Origin: Gammaproteobacteria bacterium
GTDB lineage: Bacteria; Pseudomonadota; Gammaproteobacteria; SZUA-140
Assembly: GCA_026981935.1 (NCBI GenBank)
Contig: JALSIC010000051.1
Coordinates: 1 to 53,011 of the forward strand
DNA: 53,011 nt
Direction of reading: 5' to 3'
The position numbers and the translations under genes are program-made. Below, one piece after another: positions 38,429-48,165 of this stretch. Position 1 is the stretch's first letter. Every line of letters starts with the position of its first letter. Under the pieces are notes generated by a model. It was not told the origin of the DNA. It saw nothing but the letters and a program-made list of their open reading frames with translations, and did not search any database.

Positions 38429-39301
38429 TCAGACCTCCCTCACGCGCTCCAGATACATGACACAAGGATCCGTGTTCAGGCCCTCGAACACGCGATAACC
38501 CCGCAGCTCCGGATTCTGCTTGGTCTGCCGGGTCTTGCCCAGTTCCACCTGGTGATCCCGCCACATCTGGGCAACCTTGGTCTCGCCGACACCGCCTCCC
38601 GGCGTGTGCAGGGTCAGCAGATCACCAAAGGTGATGGCACCCGTGGGACAGGTCTGGGCACAGGCGGGCAGAAACTCCCCGTCGCGCACCTTGCGGTCCT
38701 CACGCCGTGCCTTGTCCTTGGCGGCACGGATGCGCTGCACGCAGAAAGTGCACTTCTCCATCACCCCCTTGTCGCGCACCGTCAAATCGGGATTGAGCTG
38801 CATGTGAAGCGGCTCTGGCCAGGAGCTTTCATAATAGGAATAGAAATTGAAGAACCGCAGGCGATAAGGACAGTTGTTGGAACAGTAACGGGAACCGATA
38901 CAGCGGTTGTACACCTGGGCGTTGAGACCGTCCGGCGTATGGTAGGTGGCCGCCACCGGACAGACGGGTTCACAGGTGGCCGCGTTGCAGTTCTGGCACA
39001 TCATGGGAATGAAATTGGCGCCATGATGATTGAACTCCTTGACCCGGTCCTCGCCCAGGTCCGGCTCGTCCCAGTAACGCTCGATACGCATCCAGTGCAT
39101 GGCCTGGCCTTTGTAAAACTTCTCCTCTCCTACCACGGCGAGGTTATTTTCGGCATAACAGGCCACGGCGCAGGCATTGCAGCCGATACACTTGTTGAGG
39201 TCGACGGCCATGCCCCACATGTGTTCATAATCGTGAAAGCCGCCTTCCTCGATGCCTTTGCGATATCTCGACCAGTCGGTAAAAACATTTTTCAGCGACA
39301 T
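38429..39301 (-). CDS. actB2: Alternative complex III iron-sulfur protein ActB2
   Basis: This 290-residue protein corresponds to the iron-sulfur half of ActB, which in many bacteria is fused to the molybdopterin-oxidoreductase-like half. It carries four cluster motifs: CIGCNACAVAC near 38, CQNCNAATCEPVC near 101, CIGSRYCSNNC near 133 and CTFC with CAQTC near 184 and 211. The third motif has Ser at one Cys position, matching the one [3Fe-4S] and three [4Fe-4S] pattern of the complex. The ATG overlaps the actB1 stop (TGATG), implying coupled synthesis. No signal peptide is present, so export must rely on ActB1. Confidence 0.92.
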   Translation of the reverse strand: MSLKNVFTDWSRYRKGIEEGGFHDYEHMWGMAVDLNKCIGCNACAVACYAENNLAVVGEEKFYKGQAMHWMRIERYWDEPDLGEDRVKEFNHHGANFIPMMCQNCNAATCEPVCPVAATYHTPDGLNAQVYNRCIGSRYCSNNCPYRLRFFNFYSYYESSWPEPLHMQLNPDLTVRDKGVMEKCTFCVQRIRAAKDKARREDRKVRDGEFLPACAQTCPTGAITFGDLLTLHTPGGGVGETKVAQMWRDHQVELGKTRQTKQNPELRGYRVFEGLNTDPCVMYLERVREV

Positions 39302-41514
39302 CACGCGCCTCCTTCTGTACGCTCAAACACATCAGCCGTGACCGTGGCGACGATCTTACGGCCCAGCTGGGATTCACTCCCCCCCAGCTTGACCATGACC
39401 TTCTCGTTGCTGGCCCGGGACACCTGCACACGGGTGGCCATCAAGGCCAGCTCCCCGGTCTTGCGCTCAGTGACGGGATCGAGGATCTTCAGCGGATTGA
39501 CCCCGCGACCCTGGGCATAACGGCCATAGGCCTCATGCCCGCGTCCCATGGGTACCGCGATCACATCGGGATGGATGCCTTTGTAGACATAGACGTTGGC
39601 CTCGATGGTCCCCTGGGAGGATGCGATGCGTACCGCATCACCAGTCTTGACACCCAGCTTGCGGGCGGTGCTGGGATGCATCTCGGCCCAGGAGTTCCAC
39701 ACCACCTTGGTGATCTGGTCGGGCGCCTCCTGCAGCCACGGGATGTTGGCATGGCGCCCGTCCCACATGCCGAGGCGCGCCGCGGGAACGAGAAAATACG
39801 GATACTCGCCGCGGCCGGAATCCCCCGGCACCTCCACGGCAGCCGTCTTCACCGTCAGGCTGCCTTGCGTGGTCGGCACGGGGATCACGCCCTTCTGCAA
39901 TGCCCTGGCCCAGAAGCTGTCGTCACTGTGATTCTCCTTGAGGACGGCCGGCATGGCGGCGAAGGCGTCGCGCAGATAGGCGTAATAATCCTCGTAGTCG
40001 CTGTAACCCGCCACCTTGTGCATCTTCAGCAGGCTCAGCATGACATCGCCAAAGCCCCGGGTTTCGGTATAGAGGGGCTCCATTAACGGCTGCTGCACGC
40101 TGATCACCCGGTCCTCGCCCTGATAGGCAGGGACATGGGTGCCCCAGTCCTCGGCGGGGGAGCGCATGGGCAGGACCAGATCGGCCAGGGCCGTGGTCTC
40201 GTCCTGGAACATGGAAAACGCCACCTTGAAGCCGACGCCCTCCAGTTTCTGAGCCAGCCCCAGGGCCTTGGGCGCAGTGTAGACCGGGTTGGCGCCGCGG
40301 AAGAACACCACGTCGTAGCGTTTCTCCTCCAGGGCCTTGGCGAAATCCACAAGGCTGCGGGTGCCGCCGGTCCTGGCCGTGAGCTGCGGGAAAGGAAACT
40401 CGCCCGCAGGCTCGATGGTCTCTCCCACATTGCCCAGGATGATGTTGAGCAGCATGATCGCCGCCACGATCTGGTAGCCCTGTTCGTGGCCCTCAGCAGT
40501 GGCACCGGCAATCACCAGGCTGGGGCTGCGCTCGCTGAGCCAGCCGGCAATCTTGATGATGTGATCCCCGGAAGCGCCGGTGATGCGCGCCACCTCGTTG
40601 ACGTCGTAGCCGAGGATCAGCTCCTGGACGGCAGCCGGCAGCTTGTCCAGGGGCTTGCGGTGCTTGGTGGCCAGGACCTTGGCAATGGCCAGCGCCAGCA
40701 GCCCTTCGGTGCCGGGACGCACGGGCACCCACAGATCGGCATTGGCACCGGTGAGGCTCATGTTGGGCTCCACCTGCACCAGGACACCACGCGGCGGGCT
40801 GCGGAATTTTGCATATTCCGTGGCATTGTGCACGGGCGACTGCCAGGTACCCAGGAAATCCGCGCCGAAGGAGAGCACCACGCGCGCCTTGTCGAAACGC
40901 AGTCGCGGCTGCTCCTCGCCCAGCATGTCGCGGTTCACCGCCCGCGTCACGCTGTTGTTGATCACCTCGTGGACATAGTGATTATCCGAGCCCATGGCCT
41001 TGAGATGGGCATCCAGCAATACCGCCTGATGTCCGCTGATGGTGTCGGTGAACCAGGCGAAGCGTTCCCCCGTCAGCCCCGAGCCCGGCCCGGTGCGTTG
41101 CGCCAGAACCTCCAGCGCATCGTGCCAGGACACCGGTGTGAGGCCGCCGTTCTTGCGCAGCATCGGCTGGGTGATGCGATCCGGATTGTAATGGGCCTGC
41201 ACACCGGACTGCCCCATCTGGCACAGGCGCCCCCGGTTGATGGGGGATTCCGGATTGCCTTCGAGCTTCAGGACCCGGCCTTCGCGGACCCGGCCATGCA
41301 CGCCGCAACCCGCCGGACACTGCAGGCAGGTGGATGCATACCAGACCCCGATGCCGGGAATGACGAACTCCTCGGGCATCAGATAGGAAACAACTTCCTC
41401 CTTGCCCTCTTCCAGGGTGACGGTCGTGGGCAGGTCGCACCCGGCAAGTGTCGCGCCCACGCCACTCCACCCCATGATCTTGAGAAAATCCCTGCGATTG
41501 ACTTTATTGCTCAT
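39301..41514 (-). CDS. actB1: Alternative complex III molybdoenzyme-like subunit ActB1
   Basis: This 737-residue protein is the molybdopterin-oxidoreductase-like half of ActB. It opens with a twin-arginine signal (NRRDFLKIMG) followed by LAGC, so Tat export with possible lipid attachment at Cys26 is expected. In described ActB the fold binds no molybdenum, but here a full Cys63-x2-Cys66-x3-Cys70-x27-Cys98 motif is retained, the classic [4Fe-4S] site of this superfamily. The rest shows the usual domains, including a C-terminal beta-barrel with SWAEMHPSTARKLGVKTGD. It is encoded close to tatABC. Confidence 0.92.
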   Translation of the reverse strand: MSNKVNRRDFLKIMGWSGVGATLAGCDLPTTVTLEEGKEEVVSYLMPEEFVIPGIGVWYASTCLQCPAGCGVHGRVREGRVLKLEGNPESPINRGRLCQMGQSGVQAHYNPDRITQPMLRKNGGLTPVSWHDALEVLAQRTGPGSGLTGERFAWFTDTISGHQAVLLDAHLKAMGSDNHYVHEVINNSVTRAVNRDMLGEEQPRLRFDKARVVLSFGADFLGTWQSPVHNATEYAKFRSPPRGVLVQVEPNMSLTGANADLWVPVRPGTEGLLALAIAKVLATKHRKPLDKLPAAVQELILGYDVNEVARITGASGDHIIKIAGWLSERSPSLVIAGATAEGHEQGYQIVAAIMLLNIILGNVGETIEPAGEFPFPQLTARTGGTRSLVDFAKALEEKRYDVVFFRGANPVYTAPKALGLAQKLEGVGFKVAFSMFQDETTALADLVLPMRSPAEDWGTHVPAYQGEDRVISVQQPLMEPLYTETRGFGDVMLSLLKMHKVAGYSDYEDYYAYLRDAFAAMPAVLKENHSDDSFWARALQKGVIPVPTTQGSLTVKTAAVEVPGDSGRGEYPYFLVPAARLGMWDGRHANIPWLQEAPDQITKVVWNSWAEMHPSTARKLGVKTGDAVRIASSQGTIEANVYVYKGIHPDVIAVPMGRGHEAYGRYAQGRGVNPLKILDPVTERKTGELALMATRVQVSRASNEKVMVKLGGSESQLGRKIVATVTADVFERTEGGA

Positions 41515-41560
41515 CGTGGATACCCCGTTTCATTACACGGCTGCGCGGGCGCAGCGTGAA

Positions 41561-42223
41561 TTACTTATGACATTTCCAACAATCGAAAGGCCCGTCGTTG
41601 GCTTCGTGACAACGCCTGCAGAAGCCCATGGTCAACGGTTTCACCTTGTTGGCAACGGTCATCTTCTTGACTTCCCCGTGACAGAAGGCGCAGACCTCCG
41701 CAACGTTCTCCACATCCATCCCTTCATTGTCGAATACGAAGCGCTTGAGGTGCTTCTCGTGGGTGAAGTGTACGAAGTCAGGGACATCATGCACTTTCTT
41801 CCAGGGCGGGGGCTGACGCTTGTCCCAGTATTCCGTCAGCTGCTTGATGCGGGGCTTGTCCGTGGCAATGATGCTGTGACAGCCCATGCACTTGCTGGTG
41901 GGAGGAATGCCGGCCACCGGGCTGCGGCGGGCATAGGTATGACAATACATGCAGTTGATCTTGTTGACGTCTGCGTGTGTATCGTGCGGAAACTCGATGG
42001 GTTGTTCTACGTGCTCACCCTCGTAGGTGCCTTCGGGTGGAACGGCATTGGGCACCTCGGCCAGCACGGCGCCAGGCATCAGGACGAGCCCGCCGAGGGC
42101 GAGTACCCATAAAAGAACCCATGGGAACGACAACGGCATCAGGAAACGACACAGTGAGCGCCGCCCCCCCTCCATGCCACGGTTAGAGACCTGCCTCGAA
42201 GGCAACTGCTGAATATTTGACAT
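41561..42223 (-). CDS. actA: Alternative complex III pentaheme cytochrome ActA
   Basis: ActA is the pentaheme cytochrome c that carries electrons through alternative complex III. The 220-residue product contains five CxxCH motifs: CMYCH, CMGCH, CAFCH, CRRCH and CWKCH, the last at the C-terminus. A hydrophobic helix near 30-52 (FPWVLLWVLALGGLVLM) ends in a possible cleavage site or acts as the membrane anchor. I chose the ATG at 42223 after a purine-rich GAGGGGGGAG; further upstream residues look non-coding. It begins the seven-gene act operon. Confidence 0.92.
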   Translation of the reverse strand: MSNIQQLPSRQVSNRGMEGGRRSLCRFLMPLSFPWVLLWVLALGGLVLMPGAVLAEVPNAVPPEGTYEGEHVEQPIEFPHDTHADVNKINCMYCHTYARRSPVAGIPPTSKCMGCHSIIATDKPRIKQLTEYWDKRQPPPWKKVHDVPDFVHFTHEKHLKRFVFDNEGMDVENVAEVCAFCHGEVKKMTVANKVKPLTMGFCRRCHEANDGPFDCWKCHK

Positions 42224-42763
42224 CTCCCCCCTCGATTCCACGTTTGGACAAATGTTAAAGCCGCTCCCTGCACTGGGAAAACGGCTCTCCCGGTGCGTAA
42301 TCCTCTCCGGCACCCTTTTGCATGCTGTGTTTTTTGTTTTTCCTCGATCCGGCGCCCTGGAATCCGCCGGGCCGACAACCGGTCCCTGTGCCGGCCCCTG
42401 TGATGCTCATCCAATCCTTCATCGCTGTCTGCAAGCCGGCTGCAAATCCGACCCTGCGCGGGACAGCAACCCCCAGAGATGAAAATCGCCGGAATAACTG
42501 CACCGGCGAAGGAAAACGGATCAATGGGCGCTTCTTTTTGCGCACAACCCGGAACATGCCCAGGCTGGCGAAGGTAGAATCCTAGACCAACTCAAACCGC
42601 CCTGTCAATCACCTTAGCGTCTTCCTCAACAATTGGGAAGGACAGAACGATGCTGCTGCCAAGCCTTCGTTTTGCCGGGAAAAACGTATTCTGAATCAAC
42701 TTTTATCGGGGTATTGTCGCCGACCCCCGTCACGCAACCCGGTGTGCGCAGACTCTACCGGAA
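42224..42763. other. Gene-free gap between nif3-like gene and actA
   Basis: These 540 bases hold no convincing gene. They should contain the 3' end of the nif3-like transcript and the act promoter. A weak promoter candidate on the minus strand is TTTCCC-N17-TAACAT ending about 30 bases before actA. Hairpins are present at 42368-42396 (GGGCCG/CGGCCC) and 42486-42509. I see no clear operator. Confidence 0.5.
42486..42509 (-). terminator. Possible terminator of the nif3-like gene
   Basis: TCGCCGG (42486-42492) and CCGGCGA (42503-42509) form a perfect seven-base stem with a ten-base loop. On the minus strand the stem is followed by TTTTC. The short T-tract makes it a weak candidate. Confidence 0.4.
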
Positions 42764-43522
42764 CTATACCGGGTTTTCGATCTCTACATATTCCCAATCG
42801 AGGGAAAACTTTTCTGACAGGTGCGCGGCCAATGCCTGAACGCCGTAACGCTCCGTGGCATGATGACCGGCGCCAAAAAAATGAACCCCCGATTCGCGGG
42901 CAATGTGCGCGACGGGCTCAGACACCTCTCCCGTCAGGTAGGCGTCCACCCCCCTGGCGGCCACCGCCTCGAAATAACCCTGCGCAGCGCCGCTGCACCA
43001 GGCAATGTCCCGGATCTCGGATCCTTCACCCGGCAGGTGCAGCGGGGGCCGCCCCAGGCAACGGCCCACATGGGCGGCAAAATCTCCCGGGGTCTGCGAC
43101 GTTGCCAGCCTCCCGTGCCATACCAGCCCCTGGGCCTGTGGCACGTCCAGCTCGCCCAGCACCTCGATACCCAGCCGCTGTGCGAGCCGGACATTGTTGC
43201 CCAGCGCCGGATGGGCATCCAGGGGCAGGTGATAGGCCAGCAGACTGATCTCCTCGCCGAGGAGCAGCGCGAGGCGTCGTCGCTTGATCCCCACCACGCG
43301 CGGCGATTCGTTTTTCCAGAAAAAACCGTGATGCACCAGCACCATGTCCGCCTGACGCTCGCGTGCGGCCTCCAGCAGCGCCTGGCAGACAGAGACGCCG
43401 GCCACCAGCCGCCGCACCCTGCGCCGCCCCTCCACCTGCAAACCGTTGGGGGCATAGTCCTGGAAACGGCTCACATCGAGGAGGCCGTCGACATATTCCA
43501 CCAATGCATCCAGCGTCACCAT
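42764..43522 (-). CDS. Nif3-like dinuclear metal centre protein (YbgI/DUF34)
   Basis: This 252-residue protein belongs to the Nif3/YbgI family of toroidal hexamers with a dinuclear metal site; the reaction is not firmly established. Metal-site motifs are visible: LVHHGFFWK near 62, HLPLDAH near 96 and the C-terminal GAGHHATERYG near 218 with its conserved Glu. Length is normal. The gene lies between the degS-like protease (divergent, 50 bases) and the act operon. In related bacteria the same gene neighbours petABC. Confidence 0.9.
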   Translation of the reverse strand: MVTLDALVEYVDGLLDVSRFQDYAPNGLQVEGRRRVRRLVAGVSVCQALLEAARERQADMVLVHHGFFWKNESPRVVGIKRRRLALLLGEEISLLAYHLPLDAHPALGNNVRLAQRLGIEVLGELDVPQAQGLVWHGRLATSQTPGDFAAHVGRCLGRPPLHLPGEGSEIRDIAWCSGAAQGYFEAVAARGVDAYLTGEVSEPVAHIARESGVHFFGAGHHATERYGVQALAAHLSEKFSLDWEYVEIENPV

Positions 43523-43572
43523 GCCGCCTCTCCTCCCCCATCATGCGGGGGTCTGTGTTAGAGTATGGACCC

Positions 43573-44733
43573 ATGTTCCTGCGCAAACTGCTCCCTTACT
43601 TCATCCAGGGCATCGCAGCCGGCCTGATTCTGGGGCTCGTCCTGTTCCTGCTCAACTCCATCGACCTCTTCCATCCCACCCAGGTGGTGGAGATCAAGGA
43701 GTCGGTCCGCAGTCCCGGCAACACGCCGGCCACCGGTCCCGTCACCCCCGTTTCCTATGCCGCGGCCGTGGAGGCCGCTGCGCCCGCAGTGGTCAACATA
43801 TATACCACAAAGTTCATCAGCCGCCGCAGCCATCCCTTTTTCGACGACCCCCTGTTCCGGCGTTTCTTCGGCGACCCGCGCCTGCCGCGGGAGCGACGCC
43901 AGAACAGCCTGGGCTCCGGCGTCGTCGTCAGCAGCGATGGCTATATCCTCACCAACAATCACGTCATCGACGGCTCCGACGAAATCCTCGTCGCCTTCGC
44001 CGATGGCCGCACCGTGGCCGCCGAGGTCGTGGGCACCGACCCGGAGACGGACCTTGCGGTGCTCAAGATCGGCCTGCAGGACATCCCCAGCATCGTCATC
44101 GGTCACTCCGACCAGCTCCGGGTGGGTGACGTGGTGCTTGCCATCGGCAACCCCTTCGGCGTGGGACAGACCGTCACCCAGGGTATCATCAGTGCCACCG
44201 GCCGCAGCCACCTGGGCATCTCCACCTTCGAAAACTTCATCCAGACGGATGCCGCCATCAATCCCGGTAACTCCGGTGGCGCCCTCATCAATGCCTATGG
44301 CGAGCTGATCGGCATCAACACGGCGATATTCTCGCGATCCGGCGGCTCCCAGGGCATCGGCTTCGCCATCCCGGTCAGCCTGGTGAAGACGGTCATGGCG
44401 CAGATCATCGAGCACGGCCAGCCCATTCGCGGCTGGCTGGGCGTGGAAATCCAGACGCTCACCGCGGAACTCGCGGAATCCTTCGGAGATGCCGCCATCA
44501 AGGGCATCGTCATCGCCGGGGTGTTGCGCGGGGGACCGGCCGATAAGGCGGGCCTGCGGGCCGGAGACATCATCACCCACATCCAGGACCAGCCCCTGGA
44601 AGACGCCACCGCCGCCCTCAATCTCATCGCCCAGACCCCCCCCGGGGAGTCCATCCGCTTGCGCGGCCTGCGCAACGGCCGCAAGTTCGAGCTGGAAGCG
44701 AAGGTGGGCAGGCGCCCCACGCGACGCCCCTGA
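43573..44733 (+). CDS. DegS/AlgW-like periplasmic serine protease
   Basis: This 386-residue HtrA-family protease has an N-terminal membrane helix (about 12-28) and then a trypsin-like domain with His130 (TNNHVID), Asp160 (DPETDLAVL) and Ser234 (NPGNSGGAL). It has one PDZ domain (about 290-375). One anchor plus one PDZ is the DegS/AlgW layout, the class that cleaves an anti-sigma factor such as RseA or MucA to start envelope stress responses; the target here is not in the window. Position next to his and tat genes is conserved in proteobacteria. The start at 43573 precedes the membrane segment. Confidence 0.9.
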   Translation: MFLRKLLPYFIQGIAAGLILGLVLFLLNSIDLFHPTQVVEIKESVRSPGNTPATGPVTPVSYAAAVEAAAPAVVNIYTTKFISRRSHPFFDDPLFRRFFGDPRLPRERRQNSLGSGVVVSSDGYILTNNHVIDGSDEILVAFADGRTVAAEVVGTDPETDLAVLKIGLQDIPSIVIGHSDQLRVGDVVLAIGNPFGVGQTVTQGIISATGRSHLGISTFENFIQTDAAINPGNSGGALINAYGELIGINTAIFSRSGGSQGIGFAIPVSLVKTVMAQIIEHGQPIRGWLGVEIQTLTAELAESFGDAAIKGIVIAGVLRGGPADKAGLRAGDIITHIQDQPLEDATAALNLIAQTPPGESIRLRGLRNGRKFELEAKVGRRPTRRP

Positions 44734-44806
44734 CCGCAGCCCAGCACGACGGCGCCTATCGGGCGCATGGCGGGAACCGGATCGTGGGGACTGTATCAGC
44801 CATTCC

Positions 44807-44875
44807 TGTCATTTCGACCGAAGGGAGAAATCTTGTGCCAGCGGTTTCAGATTCCTCGCTGCGCTCGGAATGACA
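44807..44875. repeat. Intact copy of the palindromic intergenic repeat
   Basis: A complete copy of the element described at the left edge lies between the convergent degS-like gene and tatC. It begins TGTCATTTCGACCGAAGGG and ends CGCTGCGCTCGGAATGACA. It is the cleanest full-length example in the window and could serve as a reference unit of 69 bp. Confidence 0.85.
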
Positions 44876-44902
44876 GGGGGGAGGTGGATCAGGTGCCAAA
44901 GC

Positions 44903-45667
44903 TCACCCGTCGTCCTCCGCCTCCTCCCGGGGCGGCACCATGATCCGCGCGGCATACACCCCCAGTTCGAACAGCAGCCAGATGGGCACGGCCAGCAGGG
45001 TCTGGGAGATCATGTCCGGCGGTGTCAGCAACATGCCCACCACGAAGGCCCCCACGATCACATAGGGCCGCTTGGCCACCAGGCGATCGGGGGTGGTGAC
45101 ACCGGCCCAGACCATGAGGATGGTGGCCACGGGCACCTCGAAGGCCGCACCGAAGGCGAAAAACAGCTTGAGCACAAACTCCAGGTATTTGCTGATGTCG
45201 GTCATCACCGCCACGCCTTCCGGCGCAGCGCCGATGAGAAAGCTGAAAATGAGGGGAAAGACGATGAAATAGGCGAAGGCCACGCCGGCATAGAACAGCA
45301 GGGAACTCGATACCAGCAGCGGCAGGACGATGCGCTGTTCGTTGCGGTACAGCCCTGGCGCGATGAATGCCCACAACTGATAGAGCACGAAGGGCATGGA
45401 AAGAAAAAACGCCAGCACGAGGGCGAACTTGAAGGGCGCGAGAAAGGGCGAGGCCACCTCGGTGGCGATCATGGTGCTCTCCGCGGGCAGATGACGCAGC
45501 AAAGGCAGGGCCAGAAGCTCGTAGAGTTCGCTGGCAAAGGGGAACAGCAGCAGGAAAACGATCCCCACGCAGGCCAGCACCCGCAGCAGGCGGGTGCGCA
45601 ACTCGATGAGATGGGCCAGGAGCGGCTGCTCGGGATCAGGGGGAAATTTCTTTTTTGGACGTCCCAT
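44903..45667 (-). CDS. tatC: Sec-independent translocase subunit TatC
   Basis: TatC is the multispanning receptor for twin-arginine signal peptides. The 254-residue protein has six predicted helices and the hallmarks LLAHLIELRTRLLR at the N-terminus, FAPGLYRNE-type residues near 104 (AFIAPGLYRNEQR) and the conserved Glu in FAFGAAFEVPV near 171. The ATG at 45667 lies 32 bases inside the tatB end, so the two are coupled. It is the last gene of the his-tat run. Confidence 0.96.
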   Translation of the reverse strand: MGRPKKKFPPDPEQPLLAHLIELRTRLLRVLACVGIVFLLLFPFASELYELLALPLLRHLPAESTMIATEVASPFLAPFKFALVLAFFLSMPFVLYQLWAFIAPGLYRNEQRIVLPLLVSSSLLFYAGVAFAYFIVFPLIFSFLIGAAPEGVAVMTDISKYLEFVLKLFFAFGAAFEVPVATILMVWAGVTTPDRLVAKRPYVIVGAFVVGMLLTPPDMISQTLLAVPIWLLFELGVYAARIMVPPREEAEDDG

Positions 45668-46076
45668 GGGCCTGTGCTACATCATGGTCCTGCGGTTGAT
45701 CCCGTTCCGTTGCGGATGGCTTGTCGGATGGCTTGTCTCTGGCCGGCGCTTGATTCTCCCCCTTTTTCCTGTCCTCCCGCCCGCCTTCTGAACCCTCCAG
45801 GCCCGGCGGGACGGGATCCACGGGGATGGTGGCGTTGAGTTCTTCCACCGCCTCGTGCAACTCGGCGATTTTCGCTTCCTTCTCCATGAGGCGCTTCAGC
45901 TCATCGGCACGGATCACTTCGCGGTCCAGTTCCTGCTTGGCCTCCTGGACGAAACGCCGGATCTTTCCCAGGGTGGCGCCGATGGTCCGCACCAGTCGCG
46001 GGAACTCCTCCGGCCCCACCACCAGCAGGGCCACCACAGCGATGAGGGCGATTTCCCAGAATCCGATATCAAACAT
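45636..46076 (-). CDS. tatB: Sec-independent translocase subunit TatB
   Basis: TatB forms the signal-recognition complex with TatC. The 146-residue product starts MFDIGFWEIALIAVVALLVV, with the conserved Glu in the membrane helix and the GPEEFP hinge characteristic of TatB rather than TatA. An amphipathic helix follows (about 25-80). The C-terminal 60 residues are charged and low-complexity, as usual. It lies 154 bases after tatA, a gap with no gene, and overlaps tatC. Confidence 0.95.
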   Translation of the reverse strand: MFDIGFWEIALIAVVALLVVGPEEFPRLVRTIGATLGKIRRFVQEAKQELDREVIRADELKRLMEKEAKIAELHEAVEELNATIPVDPVPPGLEGSEGGREDRKKGENQAPARDKPSDKPSATERDQPQDHDVAQAHGTSKKEISP

Positions 46077-46230
46077 GGCCAGAAAACAGCATGATCCGTC
46101 CCATCCCTCTCCCCGCCCGCCCCCCTGGCAGAGCCCGACCGCCTTCTCCAGGCATCCAGGCTCCTTCCACGGGCAGAACGCTCAAAGAGACACGGAGACG
46201 GCGATGTGGCAGATCCGAAGCCCCGAATCC

Positions 46231-46476
46231 TCAGGCCTTTTCATTCTCCTTGCGGGTCACTTCACCTTCGATGATACGCTCCGCTTCCTTGTGCTCCAGG
46301 CTTTCCGGAGCGGCCGCCTGCTCTTCCTTGTCGTTCTTTTCCTCCTCGCGCATGGCATCGCGAAAACCCTTGACCGCGCCCCCCATGTCCTTGCCGATGC
46401 TGCGCAGCTTCTTGGTGCCGAAGAGCAGCACCACGATCAGCAGAATGATCAACAATTGCCAGATACTGATACCCAT
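46231..46476 (-). CDS. tatA: Sec-independent translocase subunit TatA
   Basis: TatA oligomerises to form the transport pore for folded proteins such as ActB1. The 81-residue protein starts [20 protein letters not shown], with the [14 protein letters not shown] hinge and amphipathic helix typical of TatA. The acidic tail is of normal length. It lies 106 bases after hisE. In many betaproteobacteria a HIT-family gene sits between hisE and tatA; none is present here. Confidence 0.96.
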   Translation of the reverse strand: MGISIWQLLIILLIVVLLFGTKKLRSIGKDMGGAVKGFRDAMREEEKNDKEEQAAAPESLEHKEAERIIEGEVTRKENEKA

Positions 46477-46582
46477 CGTCTCGTCCTCGATATTGGCTCA
46501 AAAACAGCAGTGGAACAGATCATTGTGATATATCGACGAGGCCCAGGCAACTTTGCAGGCACCCGCAGGGCCGGAAAACAGC

Positions 46583-46942
46583 TCAACCGCCCCGCCGGGC
46601 AGCCTTCTCCTCCAGGCCGGAACGTCCGAAGCGACGCGCCAGCTCCGCCAGGACATCGTCAGGCCCCAGATCCTGCTGGCTGAGAAGCACCAGGGTGTGA
46701 AACCAGAGATCGGCGATCTCGTGCACCAGGGCGGCGGGGTCGCCATTCTTGGCGGCAATCACGGTTTCCGCCGCCTCCTCGCCGATCTTTTTCAGGATGG
46801 CATCCTGCCCCTTGGCATAGAGGGCCGCCACATAAGAAGAAGCCGGATCCGCGCCGCGTCGCGCCGCCAGCACCTGCGCCAGCCGGCGCAGGACATCCGT
46901 CCCCGCATTGCCGGCCGTCTGCCCCTGGGCATGCTCAGTCAT
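46583..46942 (-). CDS. hisE: Phosphoribosyl-ATP pyrophosphatase
   Basis: HisE hydrolyses phosphoribosyl-ATP to phosphoribosyl-AMP. The 119-residue protein is all-alpha with the MazG-like metal motif: [15 protein letters not shown] near 52 and [14 protein letters not shown] near 73. The ATG at 46942 is supported by GGAGGG and overlaps hisI by 8 bases; an ATG five codons upstream is possible. It is separate from HisI, unlike the fused HisIE of enteric bacteria. Confidence 0.94.
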   Translation of the reverse strand: MTEHAQGQTAGNAGTDVLRRLAQVLAARRGADPASSYVAALYAKGQDAILKKIGEEAAETVIAAKNGDPAALVHEIADLWFHTLVLLSQQDLGPDDVLAELARRFGRSGLEEKAARRGG

Positions 46943-47377
46943 CACGCGTCCCTCCATAAATCGTCTCCGGGGCCTCGATCACCGGCTCGACCACCTCCCA
47001 GCCCCCCTCCTGCAGCCGTCGAAAGAAACAGTGCGCCCGGCCGGTATGACAGGCGATCCCCCCTGCCTGTTCCACCACCAGCAGCACGGTATCGCCATCA
47101 CAATCGAGATGCACCTCCCGCACCCGCTGGCGATGGCCCGAGGACTCGCCCTTGCGCCACAGGCGCTGCCGGGAACGCGACCAGTACACGGCATAACCGC
47201 TGCGCACGGTCTCCGCCAGGGCCTCGCGGTTCATCCAGGCCAGCATCAGCACCCGGCCCGAGGCGGCCTCCTGGGCAATGGCCGGCACCAGTCCCTGCTC
47301 ATTCCAGGCCACCGCATCCAGCCACGCCGCCCTCTCGCCACGCCGCCCTTCTGGCACGCCGCGCTCCCCTGTCCTGC

Positions 47378-47381
<4 letters not shown>
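46935..47381 (-). CDS. hisI: Phosphoribosyl-AMP cyclohydrolase
   Basis: HisI opens the adenine ring of phosphoribosyl-AMP. The 148-residue protein has the metal-binding [11 protein letters not shown] near 91, followed by the conserved [10 protein letters not shown] with its zinc ligands. The [11 protein letters not shown] opening block is present. The start is GTG at 47381, overlapping the hisF stop as GTGA. The first 20 residues are variable and basic, so a start further in is conceivable but would break the coupling. Confidence 0.94.
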
Positions 47382-48137
<756 letters not shown>

Positions 48138-48148
<11 letters not shown>

Positions 48149-48165
48149 GAAAGTGCGCTCATGAA
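48138..48165. repeat. Perfect 14-bp duplication at the hisA-hisF junction
   Basis: AGTGCGCTCATGAA occurs twice in direct tandem (48138-48151 and 48152-48165). On the minus strand each copy carries ATGAGCGCACT. The upstream copy overlaps the hisA stop as ATGA and reads a five-codon ORF, MSALS, whose TGA overlaps the real hisF ATG, again as ATGA (48162 to 48145). Confidence 0.85.

Noticed and set aside
42252-42585. Small plus-strand frames in the gap before actA
   Set aside because: They lack ribosome-binding sites and recognisable sequence, and lie over hairpins in a region expected to hold the act promoter.
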